From Kocuria sp. TGY1127_2 (GTDB lineage Bacteria > Actinomycetota > Actinomycetes > Actinomycetales > Micrococcaceae), in NCBI RefSeq assembly GCF_013394385.1, contig NZ_AP022834.1, positions 1,984,001 to 2,048,000 on the forward strand: a stretch of DNA of 64,000 nt. Reading direction: 5' to 3'. The notes under the pieces were generated by a model. That model was not told where the DNA came from, ran no database searches, and was given only the letters and a program-made list of their open reading frames with translations. Shown here piece by piece: positions 8,853 to 24,127 of the stretch (position 1 is the first letter of the stretch; each line of letters starts with the position of its first letter). The translations under genes and the position numbers were made by a program.

Positions 8853-8972
8853 TTTCGGCGGCGACCTACTCTCCCACACACCTACCGGGTGCAGTACCAT
8901 CAGCGCTAAGAGCCTTAACTACCGGGTTCGGAATGAGACCGGGTGTACCCCTCTTGCCATAACCACCGAAAA
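8853..8972 (-). rRNA. rrf: 5S ribosomal RNA
   Basis: The minus-strand sequence contains the 5S hallmarks: GGTAGTTAAGGCTCTTAGCG-type central region, GAACCCGGTAGTTAAG, and a closing GGGAGAGTAGGTCGCCGCC. The ends pair as the terminal stem (CGGTGG with CCGCCG). Length is about 120 nt, usual for the group. Ends are placed by that pairing and may be off by a few bases. A 168-nt spacer with no gene separates it from the 23S gene. Confidence 0.96.
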
Positions 8973-9140
8973 ACTAACCACACACACCCACCCCACACCA
9001 GGGGCCAGCATGGTGAAACCTCAAACAACAACAACCCACACAAGATTGTTATCCCAAAACCATACAGTGAACGCAAACACCCATCACAGGATCATCCATC
9101 AAACCTTCATGACAACCACACCAACCCACAACGAGTCGAA

Positions 9141-14157
<5,017 letters not shown>

Positions 14158-14204
14158 ACAAAAAGAAAAACCCGTGGCCCAACAAAATAAACCACGACGG
14201 ACCA

Positions 14205-14221
14205 TCATCACGGGGTGATGA
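14205..14221 (-). other. Short stem-loop in the 16S leader
   Basis: TCATCAC and GTGATGA form a perfect 7-bp stem with a GGG loop about 50 nt upstream of mature 16S rRNA. It may belong to the leader structures used in rRNA processing. It lacks a T-run and sits inside the transcribed leader, so it is not a terminator. Confidence 0.35.
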
Positions 14222-14300
14222 CACAAACATCCGCCGTGTCATGTTGAAACCAACAAGAATTCAAAAAATAAAAACTTCGGTACAACATTCAAACAAAGCA

Positions 14301-14322
14301 CACTATTGAGTTCTCAAACAAC
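14301..14322 (-). promoter_or_regulatory. boxA-like antitermination element in the rRNA leader
   Basis: The minus-strand element GTTGTTTGAGAACTCAATAG plus TG lies between the rRNA promoter and 16S. A near-identical copy precedes 23S. Paired leader/spacer boxA elements are the usual arrangement for rRNA antitermination. The assignment rests on sequence likeness and position. Confidence 0.65.
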
Positions 14323-14407
14323 AAACCACACACCCACCACAACCCCAAACAAGAGCCATGACCAATGCCGGTCGACACCACCGCGAGAATTTTGCGGCAA
14401 CTTCTCT

Positions 14408-14436
14408 AACCTACCAGAACCAAAACCAGCCCGCAA
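14408..14436 (-). promoter_or_regulatory. Candidate rRNA operon promoter
   Basis: On the minus strand, TTGCGG (14436-14431) and TAGGTT (14413-14408) are separated by exactly 17 bp. Transcription would start near 14401, giving a leader of about 245 nt that carries the boxA element. The stretch 14437-14680 shows no gene and may hold further upstream promoters. rRNA promoters are often multiple, so this may be only one of several. Confidence 0.45.
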
Positions 14437-14680
14437 CCCCAACCCTGAAGCCCATCCCCCGAACCCCACCCAGGCCACTGAACACAGTGAACCCCAGCAA
14501 GAAAACCAGGAAACAAAACACAAGACGGTCACGCACCAAGAACCAGAACCGGCAGAACCTGTCAGAACAAGTCCCCCGTGCCTCGCGGCGACAAGAAAAG
14601 ACTTTACACACCCACAAACACCAACACCAACTCGAAACCACGTGAAACACGCCACACACCCCCACAACCCCAGCATGACA

Positions 14681-14726
14681 AGGCAAAACGGCCCGGAAAC
14701 TACCTCAAGAGGTGGCTTCCGGGCCG
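14681..14726 (-). terminator. Rho-independent terminator after tyrS
   Basis: A 10-bp perfect stem, CGGCCCGGAA with TTCCGGGCCG, encloses an inner ACCTC/GAGGT stem. On the minus strand it is followed by TTTT. It begins 21 nt past the tyrS stop and separates tyrS transcription from the rRNA operon promoter downstream. Confidence 0.75.
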
Positions 14727-14747
14727 TCGTCGGCAGGTGTCCGCGAG

Positions 14748-16103
14748 CTATTTGCTGCGCACGGTCACCATTGCCATGTTCTTCTTGCCACGGCGAATGA
14801 TCGCGTACTTGCCGTGAAGCAGCTGCTCAGGGCCTACTTCCGCGTCTTCGCCTTGGACCTTGACGTTGTTCACGGCGGCCCCGCCCTCCTTGAGAGTGCG
14901 CCTGGCCGCGGATTTGGACTCGCACAGATCGGTGCTGACCAATAGGTTGATCAGGGAAAGATCGGAGCCGTCTACTTCCGCATGCGGCAGTTCAGCCGTC
15001 GCGGCCACGAGGGTTGCTTCATCCAACGCGGCAAAGTCGCCCTTGCCGAACAACGCGTTGGAAGCTTCAATGACCTTTTCGGTCGCGTCGACTCCGTGGA
15101 CCAGAGAGCAGACCTCATAAGCGAGCGTCTTCTGCGCTTCACGACGGAAGGGCTCTTCCTCGGTCTTGCGCCCCAGCTCTTCGATCTCCGCGCGAGTGCG
15201 GAAAGTGAATACCTTGAGTCGGTCGACAACGTCGGCGTCAGCGGTATTGAGCCAGAACTGGTAGAACGCGTACGGGCTCGTGAGCTCGGGATCCAGCCAA
15301 ATGGCGTTCCCCTCGGACTTGCCAAACTTGGTACCGTCCGAATTGGTGATCAGAGGAGTCCCGATGGCGTGGACCGTTTCCCCTTCGACCTTGCGAACAA
15401 GCTCGGTTCCCGAAGTCAGATTGCCCCATTGGTCGGAACCGCCGGATTGCAAAGTACATCCGTACTGACGGTAGAGCTCCAGGAAGTCCATACCCTGCAG
15501 AATCTGATAGCTGAACTCCGTGTACGAGATACCCTCATCCGAATTGAGCCTTTTGGCCACAATCTCTTTTTTGATCATCGTGCCCACGCGGAAGTTCTTG
15601 CCGATGTCCCGCAGAAAGTCGATGGCCGACAGTCCTCCGGTCCAGTCCAGATTATTGACCATTCGCGCCGCGTTTTCGCCTTCGAAGGAGAGAAAACGCT
15701 GGACCTGGCCACGCAGGGCATCGACCCAGTCGGCCACGACCTCACGCGAATTCAAGGTGCGCTCCGCGGTTTGGCGGGGGTCCCCGATCAAACCTGTCGA
15801 CCCACCGACCAGGCCCAACGGTTTGTGACCGTCTAGCTGGAGCCGGCGCATGACGAGGAGCTGGACCAGATGTCCCAAGTGCAAGGACGCTGCCGTGGGG
15901 TCGAACCCGCAATAATAGGTGACCGTTTCTTCCGCCAGGGCCTTCTCCAAGGCTTCCTGGTCGGTCGAGACGTGGACCAGACCACGCCACACAAGTTCCT
16001 GCCAGATATTGTCAAAACTCTGGTCATTGGACTGTTCGTGCAATCCATGCACCGAGTCGATCACGGGATTATTCGTCACGCGGTTCACGCTACCATTCGC
16101 CAT
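14748..16103 (-). CDS. tyrS: Tyrosyl-tRNA synthetase
   Basis: TyrRS charges tRNA-Tyr with tyrosine. The 451-residue class I enzyme has the HIGH-type motif HLGH at residues 75-78, the tyrosine-pocket segment YYCGFDPTA just before it, and the KMSKS-type motif KFGKS at 259-263. A C-terminal S4-like domain (about 380-451) binds the tRNA. The first 30 residues (from MANGSVNRV) are longer than in many homologues. No other ATG is available in frame before WQELVWRGL, so the ATG at 16103 is kept. helD ends 34 nt upstream. A strong hairpin terminator follows. Confidence 0.96.
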   Translation of the reverse strand: MANGSVNRVTNNPVIDSVHGLHEQSNDQSFDNIWQELVWRGLVHVSTDQEALEKALAEETVTYYCGFDPTAASLHLGHLVQLLVMRRLQLDGHKPLGLVGGSTGLIGDPRQTAERTLNSREVVADWVDALRGQVQRFLSFEGENAARMVNNLDWTGGLSAIDFLRDIGKNFRVGTMIKKEIVAKRLNSDEGISYTEFSYQILQGMDFLELYRQYGCTLQSGGSDQWGNLTSGTELVRKVEGETVHAIGTPLITNSDGTKFGKSEGNAIWLDPELTSPYAFYQFWLNTADADVVDRLKVFTFRTRAEIEELGRKTEEEPFRREAQKTLAYEVCSLVHGVDATEKVIEASNALFGKGDFAALDEATLVAATAELPHAEVDGSDLSLINLLVSTDLCESKSAARRTLKEGGAAVNNVKVQGEDAEVGPEQLLHGKYAIIRRGKKNMAMVTVRSK

Positions 16104-16137
16104 GCGTCATTGCTTCTTTCATCACAGTTCCTATCCC

Positions 16138-18465
16138 CTACGAAGACAGGGAATCCGTCGTCCATTCCTCCAGTCCAGCGGGCACATCGTGGGAAGCGAT
16201 CAACGCCAACCGCTGCGTCGGGCGGGTCATGCTCACGTAGAGATCGCCGACGGTTCCGTACGCCGCATCCACCATCGACCCGGGCTCCGCGATCACGACG
16301 GTGTCGAATTCGAGCCCCTTGGCTTCCCACGGGGTCAGAACCAGGATCTGCCGTTCAAGGGCTGTCTCCGAGGTTCCCGTCAAATCCGAGAACTCCTCGG
16401 TCACCGCCCTGACCACGCGCTCGTAGTCGGGCTCGGCCACGATGACGCCGACCAACCCACCGGCCACCGCGGACAGGTCCTGCCGCAGTCGACGTTTCAA
16501 CGCACCGAGTACGTCGTCGGTGCGGATCACCTCAGGACTCCATTGGCCCTCACGAACCGCCCGTGGGGCCGAGACATCGAGCCCCGCGGCCTGGGCCATC
16601 GACACCGCTGCGTCAGAAATCTGCGACGGAGTACGGTAGTTGACGGTCAGTTCGTCGAGCGTGTACCGCTCCCCCGCGAAGGGTTCCAGGGCCTCGTGCC
16701 AACTGGAGGACGATGCGGCGGCCGAGGCCTGAGCGATATCACCGACGATCGTGAAGGATTTCATGGGGCACCTCCTCATCAGGAGGCGCCATTGCATCGG
16801 CGAGAGCTCTTGTGCCTCGTCCACGACGACGTGCCCATACGCCCAAGTACGATCGGAATTCGCGGCTTCGGCGGCGGTCATTCGTGCTGTACCGACTTCG
16901 TTGTACCCCGCAAGCATCTCCGCGGTCACCACGCCATTGACGCCCATGTCTTCCAAAGCCGCGTCGACGTTCTCCAGGGTCTTGGTCGCGTTTTCGAGAT
17001 TGAAATTGCGCTCCGCCGCCGCCCGTGCGGCGGACTGACCGACGGCCGCCTCGAAGTCGCCGAGCAATTCGGCGGCCTCATCCAAGAGGGGCACATCGGC
17101 CTCGGTGAAAGGCGCGTCCTTGGGCCGGAGCAGCGCATCGATCTCCTCCGACGTCAGATGCGATGCCGCCGACTCCAAGTATTGACGCTTCGAAAACAGG
17201 TCACGGACCAGCATCTCGGCAGTCATCGGCATCCAGGCAAGATTCAGGGCCACTCGGACATCGCGCGACTGACGCACGTCTTCGACGAGGTAGGAACGAT
17301 CCATGTCGTTGCCGCTCGATTCGTTGAGTTGCTTTTCGAGCTGGTCCGCCAGATCCTGCACAAGGATCTTGACGAAGGTCTCCCGTGCCTGGTTATGGGG
17401 CTTTCCGGTGGCGCGGGCACGCTCTCGCGCATGCTTGACCTGCCTCGGCCTGAGCTGAACCTTCGAGGAATCAACATAAAGTTCTTGGATTTGCTGAGGA
17501 ACCTTCTGGCGGTCGGCGACTGCCTTCTTGACGACCTGAGCCATCTCCAAGGCTCCCTTGATGCGCGCAACCCGCGGATCGGTTTCCGGAACCGCACGAA
17601 TGCCAGGGAAGAGGGTAGCCAGCGAGGACATCACGACGCCGGTCTCCCCGAGGGACGGCAGGACGCGTTCGATGTACCACATGAAGGAGGAAGACGGCCC
17701 GACGACAAGGACCCCGGACTTCTGAAGCCGCTCACGATTGGTATAGAGCAGGTACGCGGCTCTGTGAAGTGCGACCGCAGTCTTGCCCGTTCCCGGCCCG
17801 CCCTGGACAACCCGGATCCCGGCGAGGTCCGCGCGGATGATGCGGTCCTGTTCTGCCTGAATGGTAGCGACAATGTCGTTCATCCGACCCGTGCGCTTGC
17901 GGTTCAGAGCAGCCAATAATGCGCCTTCGCCGTGCAGCACCTCCTCGCTGTCGAGGAATTCCGGGTCGAGCACGTCGTCCTCGATGTTCTTGAGAGTGCG
18001 TCTGTCCAGAATCAGGTGGCGACGCCGCTGAACGCCCTGCCGCTCGAACGCGGTCGCCTGGTAGAAGGTTCCCGCCTCCGGGGCGCGCCAATCGACCATG
18101 AGGCGCTCATGATTCTGGTCGGCCAGGCCAATGCGCCCGATATAGCGGGTCGATTCGTCATCGAGGTCCAAACGGCCAAAGACCAAACGGTTGTCCACGG
18201 CGTCAAGCTGGGCGAGCCTGTCCTCGTAGAACGTCGCGTAGGCGTCTCGTTCGGATCGATTTTGATGGCTCCCTGCCGAACCGGTGCGGCGCACATCGGC
18301 GAGTTTTCCCCGATTTTCTTCCCGGAGTTCGTCCAGGCGCGTGTAGAGGCGGTCCACGTAGGCACGCTCATGGCTCATGGCCTCCTCGAGCTGCCGCTCA
18401 TAGGCCTCGTGATCTGTGTTTTCGGGGGTCGCCTTCTGCGGGGCGTCCTCGTGAGGGGTAGACAT
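16138..18465 (-). CDS. helD: HelD/HelR-type RNA polymerase-associated helicase-like ATPase
   Basis: This 775-residue protein is related to UvrD/Rep helicases. It has an N-terminal coiled coil (residues 20-60), Walker A GGPGTGKT at 222-229, the segment VVVDEAQELSPMQWRLL (Walker B, motif II), NYRTPSQISDAAV and VSMTRPTQRLALI. The coiled coil before the ATPase and a split helicase core are the pattern of HelD, which removes stalled RNA polymerase from DNA. Actinobacterial class II members include HelR, linked to rifamycin tolerance. No rifamycin-associated palindrome is visible upstream. The role is by homology, and a plain DNA helicase is less likely. Confidence 0.85.
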   Translation of the reverse strand: MSTPHEDAPQKATPENTDHEAYERQLEEAMSHERAYVDRLYTRLDELREENRGKLADVRRTGSAGSHQNRSERDAYATFYEDRLAQLDAVDNRLVFGRLDLDDESTRYIGRIGLADQNHERLMVDWRAPEAGTFYQATAFERQGVQRRRHLILDRRTLKNIEDDVLDPEFLDSEEVLHGEGALLAALNRKRTGRMNDIVATIQAEQDRIIRADLAGIRVVQGGPGTGKTAVALHRAAYLLYTNRERLQKSGVLVVGPSSSFMWYIERVLPSLGETGVVMSSLATLFPGIRAVPETDPRVARIKGALEMAQVVKKAVADRQKVPQQIQELYVDSSKVQLRPRQVKHARERARATGKPHNQARETFVKILVQDLADQLEKQLNESSGNDMDRSYLVEDVRQSRDVRVALNLAWMPMTAEMLVRDLFSKRQYLESAASHLTSEEIDALLRPKDAPFTEADVPLLDEAAELLGDFEAAVGQSAARAAAERNFNLENATKTLENVDAALEDMGVNGVVTAEMLAGYNEVGTARMTAAEAANSDRTWAYGHVVVDEAQELSPMQWRLLMRRCPMKSFTIVGDIAQASAAASSSSWHEALEPFAGERYTLDELTVNYRTPSQISDAAVSMAQAAGLDVSAPRAVREGQWSPEVIRTDDVLGALKRRLRQDLSAVAGGLVGVIVAEPDYERVVRAVTEEFSDLTGTSETALERQILVLTPWEAKGLEFDTVVIAEPGSMVDAAYGTVGDLYVSMTRPTQRLALIASHDVPAGLEEWTTDSLSS

Positions 18466-18521
18466 AGGCGTTCTGAAATTCCCTAGAAAGTCCGAGATGT
18501 GGTTGCTGAAGAGTAAAGAGT

Positions 18522-19073
18522 CTAGACCGTGTAGAGGGCGCTGACGTTATGCCCTTGGAGATTTGATCGCCCGTTCAGCCCGTCAAGTTCCATGACGACG
18601 CCGATTCCGATCACGTCCAACCCGGCCCGTTCCATGAGTTTGACGGCAGCGCCGAGAGTCCCTCCGGTCGCGAGAATGTCATCGAGGATCAGGACTCTGC
18701 TGCCAGCGGGAATATCGTCGCGATGGATTTCCAGGGTCGCGGTCCCGTATTCGAGCTTGTACGACTCGGCGTAGGTTTCCCGCGGCAATTTTCCTTCTTT
18801 GCGAACCGGCATGACCCCGACACCGGCGGCATACGCGGCTGCCGAGGCCAGGAGAAAGCCGCGCGCCTCGACGCCCGCGATGACATCGAATTGGCCCTCG
18901 AAGCGGTTCAGGAGGGCGTCGATGACTTCACGGAATGCCGCACCGTCCGCGAACAGCGGAGTCAGGTCCCTGAAGATGATTCCCGGTTCCGGATAGTTCG
19001 GAATGACCGCACACACCTTGTCGATGGTCTTGGCAACGCGGGTGTCCGCGGTGGGCGTGATGGACTCGTTCAT
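18522..19073 (-). CDS. apt: Adenine phosphoribosyltransferase
   Basis: The enzyme salvages adenine with PRPP to make AMP. The 183-residue protein has the PRPP-binding motif VLILDDILATGGT near residue 127, the family segment PNYPEPGIIFRDLTPLFADG near 26, and VEARGFLLASAAAYAAGVG near 68. I chose ATG at 19073 (MNESITPTAD). A longer reading to 19538 adds 155 arginine-rich residues, runs over the end of argH, and is not homologous. apt lies 168 nt downstream of argH and 56 nt upstream of helD. Confidence 0.95.
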   Translation of the reverse strand: MNESITPTADTRVAKTIDKVCAVIPNYPEPGIIFRDLTPLFADGAAFREVIDALLNRFEGQFDVIAGVEARGFLLASAAAYAAGVGVMPVRKEGKLPRETYAESYKLEYGTATLEIHRDDIPAGSRVLILDDILATGGTLGAAVKLMERAGLDVIGIGVVMELDGLNGRSNLQGHNVSALYTV

Positions 19074-19240
19074 AACTCGCCTGACTTCCGGGCGCGCAAG
19101 GCCCCATTGGACGAAAAGTGCACACAACAGAGTACGCCACACTGCCCTGGCGAGATAACTCACCGAGGCAGCATGGCACGCAATCAAACGGTCGGCGAGC
19201 CCGGGCTGTTCTTGCTTGTCACATGGAGACCGGAGCGAGG

Positions 19241-20788
<1,548 letters not shown>

Positions 20789-21991
20789 CTACAGTCCCAA
20801 CCGCTGGTCACGAGCGGACGCGACCTTGGAGGACATACCGAAGAGTTCGATGAATCCTCGTGCCTGGGACTGATCGAAGCTGTCGCCCTCATCATAGGTC
20901 GCCAGGTTGAAGTCATACAGAGAAGTATTGGACCGCCGCCCCGTAACGGTGGCCCGTCCACCGTGCAGGTCCATGCGGATCTCACCGTTGACCATTTTCT
21001 GCGTGTCGTCCACGAAGACGTCGAGGGACTTCTTGAGCGGGGAGAACCACTGACCGTCGTAGACGAGCTCCGTCCACCGCTGGTCGACCGTCTTCTTGAA
21101 ACGAGCCTGTTCACGCTCGATGGTGACGTTTTCGAGCTCCTTGTGGGCGGCGATGAGAGCCATCGCACCGGGAGCCTCGTAGATCTCGCGGGACTTGATT
21201 CCAACAAGGCGATCCTCGACGACGTCGATCCGACCGATCCCCTGAGCACCAGCTCGACGATTCATGATCTCGATGGCCTCGAGAGGAGTCACCGACTGAC
21301 CGTCAATGGCAACCGGAATTCCCTGTTCGAAAGTAATGGTGACTTCGTCAACGGCCGGCGGGAAGGTCGGATCGTCCGTGTAGTCGTAGACGTCCTTGGT
21401 CGGCTTGTTCCAGATGTCCTCGAGGAACCCGGTTTCCACGGCCCTTCCCCACACATTCTGGTCGATCGAGAACGGATTGGACTTGGTCGTCACGATCGGC
21501 AGGTCATTATTTTCGGCGTACGTGATCGCTTTTTCACGGGTCAGGGCAAGATCACGTACCGGTGCAATGCACTGGAGATCCGGTCCGAGGGTCTGGATGC
21601 CGACCTCGAAACGCACCTGGTCGTTGCCTTTGCCCGTGCACCCGTGGGCTACGGTCGTCGCATTGAACTGCTTCGCGGCTTTCACCAGATGCTTGACGAT
21701 CACCGGACGGGACACCGCGGAAACCAGAGGATAGGCATCCATGTAGAGGGAGTTGGACTTGAGCGCGGGCATGCAATATTCGGTCGCGAATTCTTCGCGA
21801 GCATCTGCGACGTACGCCTCGACGGCGCCGCAATCGAGGGCTCGCTGCCGAACAGTCTCCAGGTCCTCGCCGCCCTGCCCGACGTCGACCGCCACGGCGA
21901 TCACTTCGGCCCCGGTGGCTTCTCCGATCCAGCCGATGGCCACGGAGGTGTCCAATCCTCCCGAATACGCGAGTACAACCCGATCCGTCAT
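20789..21991 (-). CDS. argG: Argininosuccinate synthase
   Basis: The enzyme joins citrulline and aspartate with ATP. The 400-residue protein starts [19 protein letters not shown], with the PP-loop SGGLDTS at residues 10-16, and contains the family segment [14 protein letters not shown] near 115. AAAGG lies 7 nt before the ATG. It is separated from argCJBDFR by a plus-strand ankyrin gene and has its own promoter region with two ArgR-type operators (22051-22088), so it is likely repressed by arginine together with argC. Confidence 0.97.
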   Translation of the reverse strand: MTDRVVLAYSGGLDTSVAIGWIGEATGAEVIAVAVDVGQGGEDLETVRQRALDCGAVEAYVADAREEFATEYCMPALKSNSLYMDAYPLVSAVSRPVIVKHLVKAAKQFNATTVAHGCTGKGNDQVRFEVGIQTLGPDLQCIAPVRDLALTREKAITYAENNDLPIVTTKSNPFSIDQNVWGRAVETGFLEDIWNKPTKDVYDYTDDPTFPPAVDEVTITFEQGIPVAIDGQSVTPLEAIEIMNRRAGAQGIGRIDVVEDRLVGIKSREIYEAPGAMALIAAHKELENVTIEREQARFKKTVDQRWTELVYDGQWFSPLKKSLDVFVDDTQKMVNGEIRMDLHGGRATVTGRRSNTSLYDFNLATYDEGDSFDQSQARGFIELFGMSSKVASARDQRLGL

Positions 21992-22050
21992 GGGTGAACC
22001 TTTCTGCTAGTTCGCGACCGGCCGTTCGGCCAGCCCTTCATATCTCGTTC

Positions 22051-22088
22051 TTGTATGACTATACATAAATTATTGTATTTATACACAT
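22051..22088 (-). promoter_or_regulatory. Tandem ArgR operators over the argG promoter
   Basis: An AT-rich island in GC-rich DNA carries two TGTAT/ATACA palindromes, including TTGTATGACTATACATAA. On the minus strand a -10-like TATAGT lies 17 bp after TGTGTAT. The same layout, with GTATA repeats 20 nt apart, precedes argC. The start of argG is 60 nt downstream. ArgR hexamers bind pairs of such boxes, so repression by promoter blocking is the natural reading. Confidence 0.7.
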
Positions 22089-22215
22089 TGGCGTCATGCC
22101 CACTTTCCCCACCGCAGGCACGGCGTTATGTGCCGGCGAAACGTCTTCCGTGTGCGTCGGCCAGTCGTCCTGTACGATTATTTTGAGTAGTTCACAATAA
22201 GAGGATGGAGAAACA

Positions 22216-22635
22216 ATGACGGACCAGGAACAGAACCCCCCGGAGCTGACCGATCAAGAACTCGACGTCCTGCATCAAATCTTCGACCTGGCCCGCGAGG
22301 GTCAGGCAGAACAACTCGGTGCGGCCCTCGACCAAGGCGTCCCGGTCAACCTGACCAATTCCAAAGGCGACACCCTGCTCATCCTGGGGGCGTACCGGGA
22401 ACAGCCCGAGGTCGTCTCACTGCTGATCGACCGCGGGGCGGACCTGAACCGGCTCAACGACCGCGGTCAGACTGCACTCGCGAGCGCGATCTTCCGAAAT
22501 AACCGGGAAATCGCGACCGCACTCCTCGACGCAGGCGCGGATCCTTCACTCGGGTCTCAGACGGCCACTGCGATCGCGGACTTCTTCGACATCGCCGATA
22601 TGAAGGAGCTGCTCCGCGAGCGGGGCATCGACTAA
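22216..22635 (+). CDS. Ankyrin-repeat protein
   Basis: This 139-residue cytoplasmic protein has about three ankyrin repeats (around residues 25-125), shown by GDTLLILGAYREQPEVVSLL, GADLNRLNDRGQTALASAI and NREIATALLDAGADPS. Ankyrin repeats bind other proteins; no enzyme domain is present. GGAG lies 5 nt before the ATG. It is transcribed away from argG out of the shared 224-nt region with the ArgR operators, and converges on argR with only 22 nt between stop codons and no visible terminator. The partner is unknown. Confidence 0.9.
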   Translation: MTDQEQNPPELTDQELDVLHQIFDLAREGQAEQLGAALDQGVPVNLTNSKGDTLLILGAYREQPEVVSLLIDRGADLNRLNDRGQTALASAIFRNNREIATALLDAGADPSLGSQTATAIADFFDIADMKELLRERGID

Positions 22636-22657
22636 TCCAGGACCTCCAATCTTGGCC

Positions 22658-23131
22658 CTACTCCGACCATTCCAGGAAGCGCTGCGCCAGAGCGTTCCCC
22701 CCGTTGGGGTCTCGGGAAACCACCATCACGGTGTCGTCGCCGGCGATCGTTCCGATAGCTTCCGGAATATCCGTGTGGTCTAGAGCCGAGGCCAGGAATT
22801 GGGCGGCACCCGCGGGGGTCCGGAGCATCACAATGTTCCCGCTCGATTCGGCCATAATGAGCAGATCACGGAAAAGACCCTTCAACCGATCTGGCGCATC
22901 CCTTTCCTTGACCGAGTCCGACCCCGAGACCGAATAGATGAGGACGCCGTCCGAGCCCCGGATCCTCTCGGCGCCGATTTCCACGAGGTCTCGAGAAAGT
23001 GTCGCCTGGGTCACCTGGACCCCGTCCTGTTCCAAGTACTCTGCGAGCGCAGACTGCGACCGAATCTTCGCCGACTCGAGCAATGAAATGATGCGAGCCT
23101 GACGCGCGGCCTTGGTCGAAGGAATCCCCAT
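22658..23131 (-). CDS. argR: Arginine repressor
   Basis: ArgR senses arginine and represses arginine genes. The 157-residue protein has an N-terminal winged-helix domain with the recognition segment VTQATLSRDLVEIG, and a C-terminal arginine-binding/oligomerisation domain with GTIAGDDTVMVV. I chose ATG at 23131 (MGIPSTKAARQARI), 2 nt after the argF stop with GGAAAGGAA upstream. A reading to 23176 overlaps argF. Being the last gene of argCJBDFR places its own synthesis under the argC operator (autoregulation, inferred). Confidence 0.96.
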   Translation of the reverse strand: MGIPSTKAARQARIISLLESAKIRSQSALAEYLEQDGVQVTQATLSRDLVEIGAERIRGSDGVLIYSVSGSDSVKERDAPDRLKGLFRDLLIMAESSGNIVMLRTPAGAAQFLASALDHTDIPEAIGTIAGDDTVMVVSRDPNGGNALAQRFLEWSE

Positions 23132-23133
23132 CG

Positions 23134-24078
23134 TTATCGTCGTTCCTTTCCCAGACCCGAGGCGCTCATCAGCCAAGCCATGAGCGCCTTCTGTGCATGC
23201 AACCGATTCTCCGCTTCATCCCATACAACCGAGGCCGAACCATCGATCACTTCGGAAGCGACCTCCAATCCACGGAATGCTGGCAAACAATGCATGAATA
23301 TAGCCGATTCGCCGGCCTTGTCCATCGCCTCGGCGCTGACCTGGTACGGGGCGAAAATGCTCTTGCGTTCCTCAGTCTCGTCCTCCTGGCCCATCGAGAC
23401 CCACGTATCCGTTACGACGACGTCCGCGCCTTCGAGGGCCACTGCCGTATCGGTCGTAGCCACCACGGATCCGCCGGTCTCGGCCGCACGCTGCCGCGCG
23501 GCGTCGAGCACCTCTGAGCGAGGAAGATACCCCTCCGGGCCGGCGACCCGCACATTCATGCCGGCCGTCGCCCCACCCAGCAGATACGAATGGGACATGT
23601 TGTTGGCGGCGTCGCCGAGATAAGCCAAGGTCAGACCCTCGGTCCTACCGAACCGCTCCTTGATCGTGAGAAGGTCGGCCAGGATCTGGCACGGGTGATA
23701 GTCGTCGGAAAGGGCATTGATGACCGGCACCGTCGAATACTCCGCCATCTCCTCGAGGCCCGACTGCTCGAATGTGCGCCACACGATGGTCGACACCATA
23801 CGGGTGAGAACTCGGGCCGTGTCCGCAATCGATTCCTTATGACCGAGCTGGGACTCCCCAGGATTGACGATCAATGGATTGCCACCGAGGTCGCTGACTC
23901 CTGCACCGAACGAAAATCGGGTACGGGTGGATGTTTTGTCGAAGATGATCGCGACCGATTGAGGGCCGGCGAACGGTTTGGCCGCCCAGCGGTCCTTCTT
24001 CATCGCCTCGGCCAGCTCGAGAACGGCTTTCTGCTCTTCGGGGGAAAGGTCGGTGTCCACCAGGAAATGGCGTGTCAT
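23134..24078 (-). CDS. argF: Ornithine carbamoyltransferase
   Basis: The enzyme makes citrulline from ornithine and carbamoyl phosphate. The 314-residue protein has the carbamoyl-phosphate motif STRTR at residues 50-54, HPCQILADL for the same site, and the ornithine-binding HCLPAFRG near the C-terminus. I start it at ATG 24078 (MTRHFLVDTDLS), as in homologues. The longer reading to 24186 would overlap argD by 59 nt. It lies 49 nt after argD and 2 nt before argR. Confidence 0.97.
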   Translation of the reverse strand: MTRHFLVDTDLSPEEQKAVLELAEAMKKDRWAAKPFAGPQSVAIIFDKTSTRTRFSFGAGVSDLGGNPLIVNPGESQLGHKESIADTARVLTRMVSTIVWRTFEQSGLEEMAEYSTVPVINALSDDYHPCQILADLLTIKERFGRTEGLTLAYLGDAANNMSHSYLLGGATAGMNVRVAGPEGYLPRSEVLDAARQRAAETGGSVVATTDTAVALEGADVVVTDTWVSMGQEDETEERKSIFAPYQVSAEAMDKAGESAIFMHCLPAFRGLEVASEVIDGSASVVWDEAENRLHAQKALMAWLMSASGLGKERR

Positions 24079-24127
24079 GGTCTCAATTCTTCGTAGCTCG
24101 AAAGGGTGGAAGGGCCGATGGCCGTTT

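Noticed and set aside
15919..17919. 666-residue open frame on the plus strand
   Set aside because: It lies antisense to tyrS and helD, has no recognisable family, and is explained by GC-rich codon use of the opposite strand. The minus-strand proteins show full catalytic motifs.
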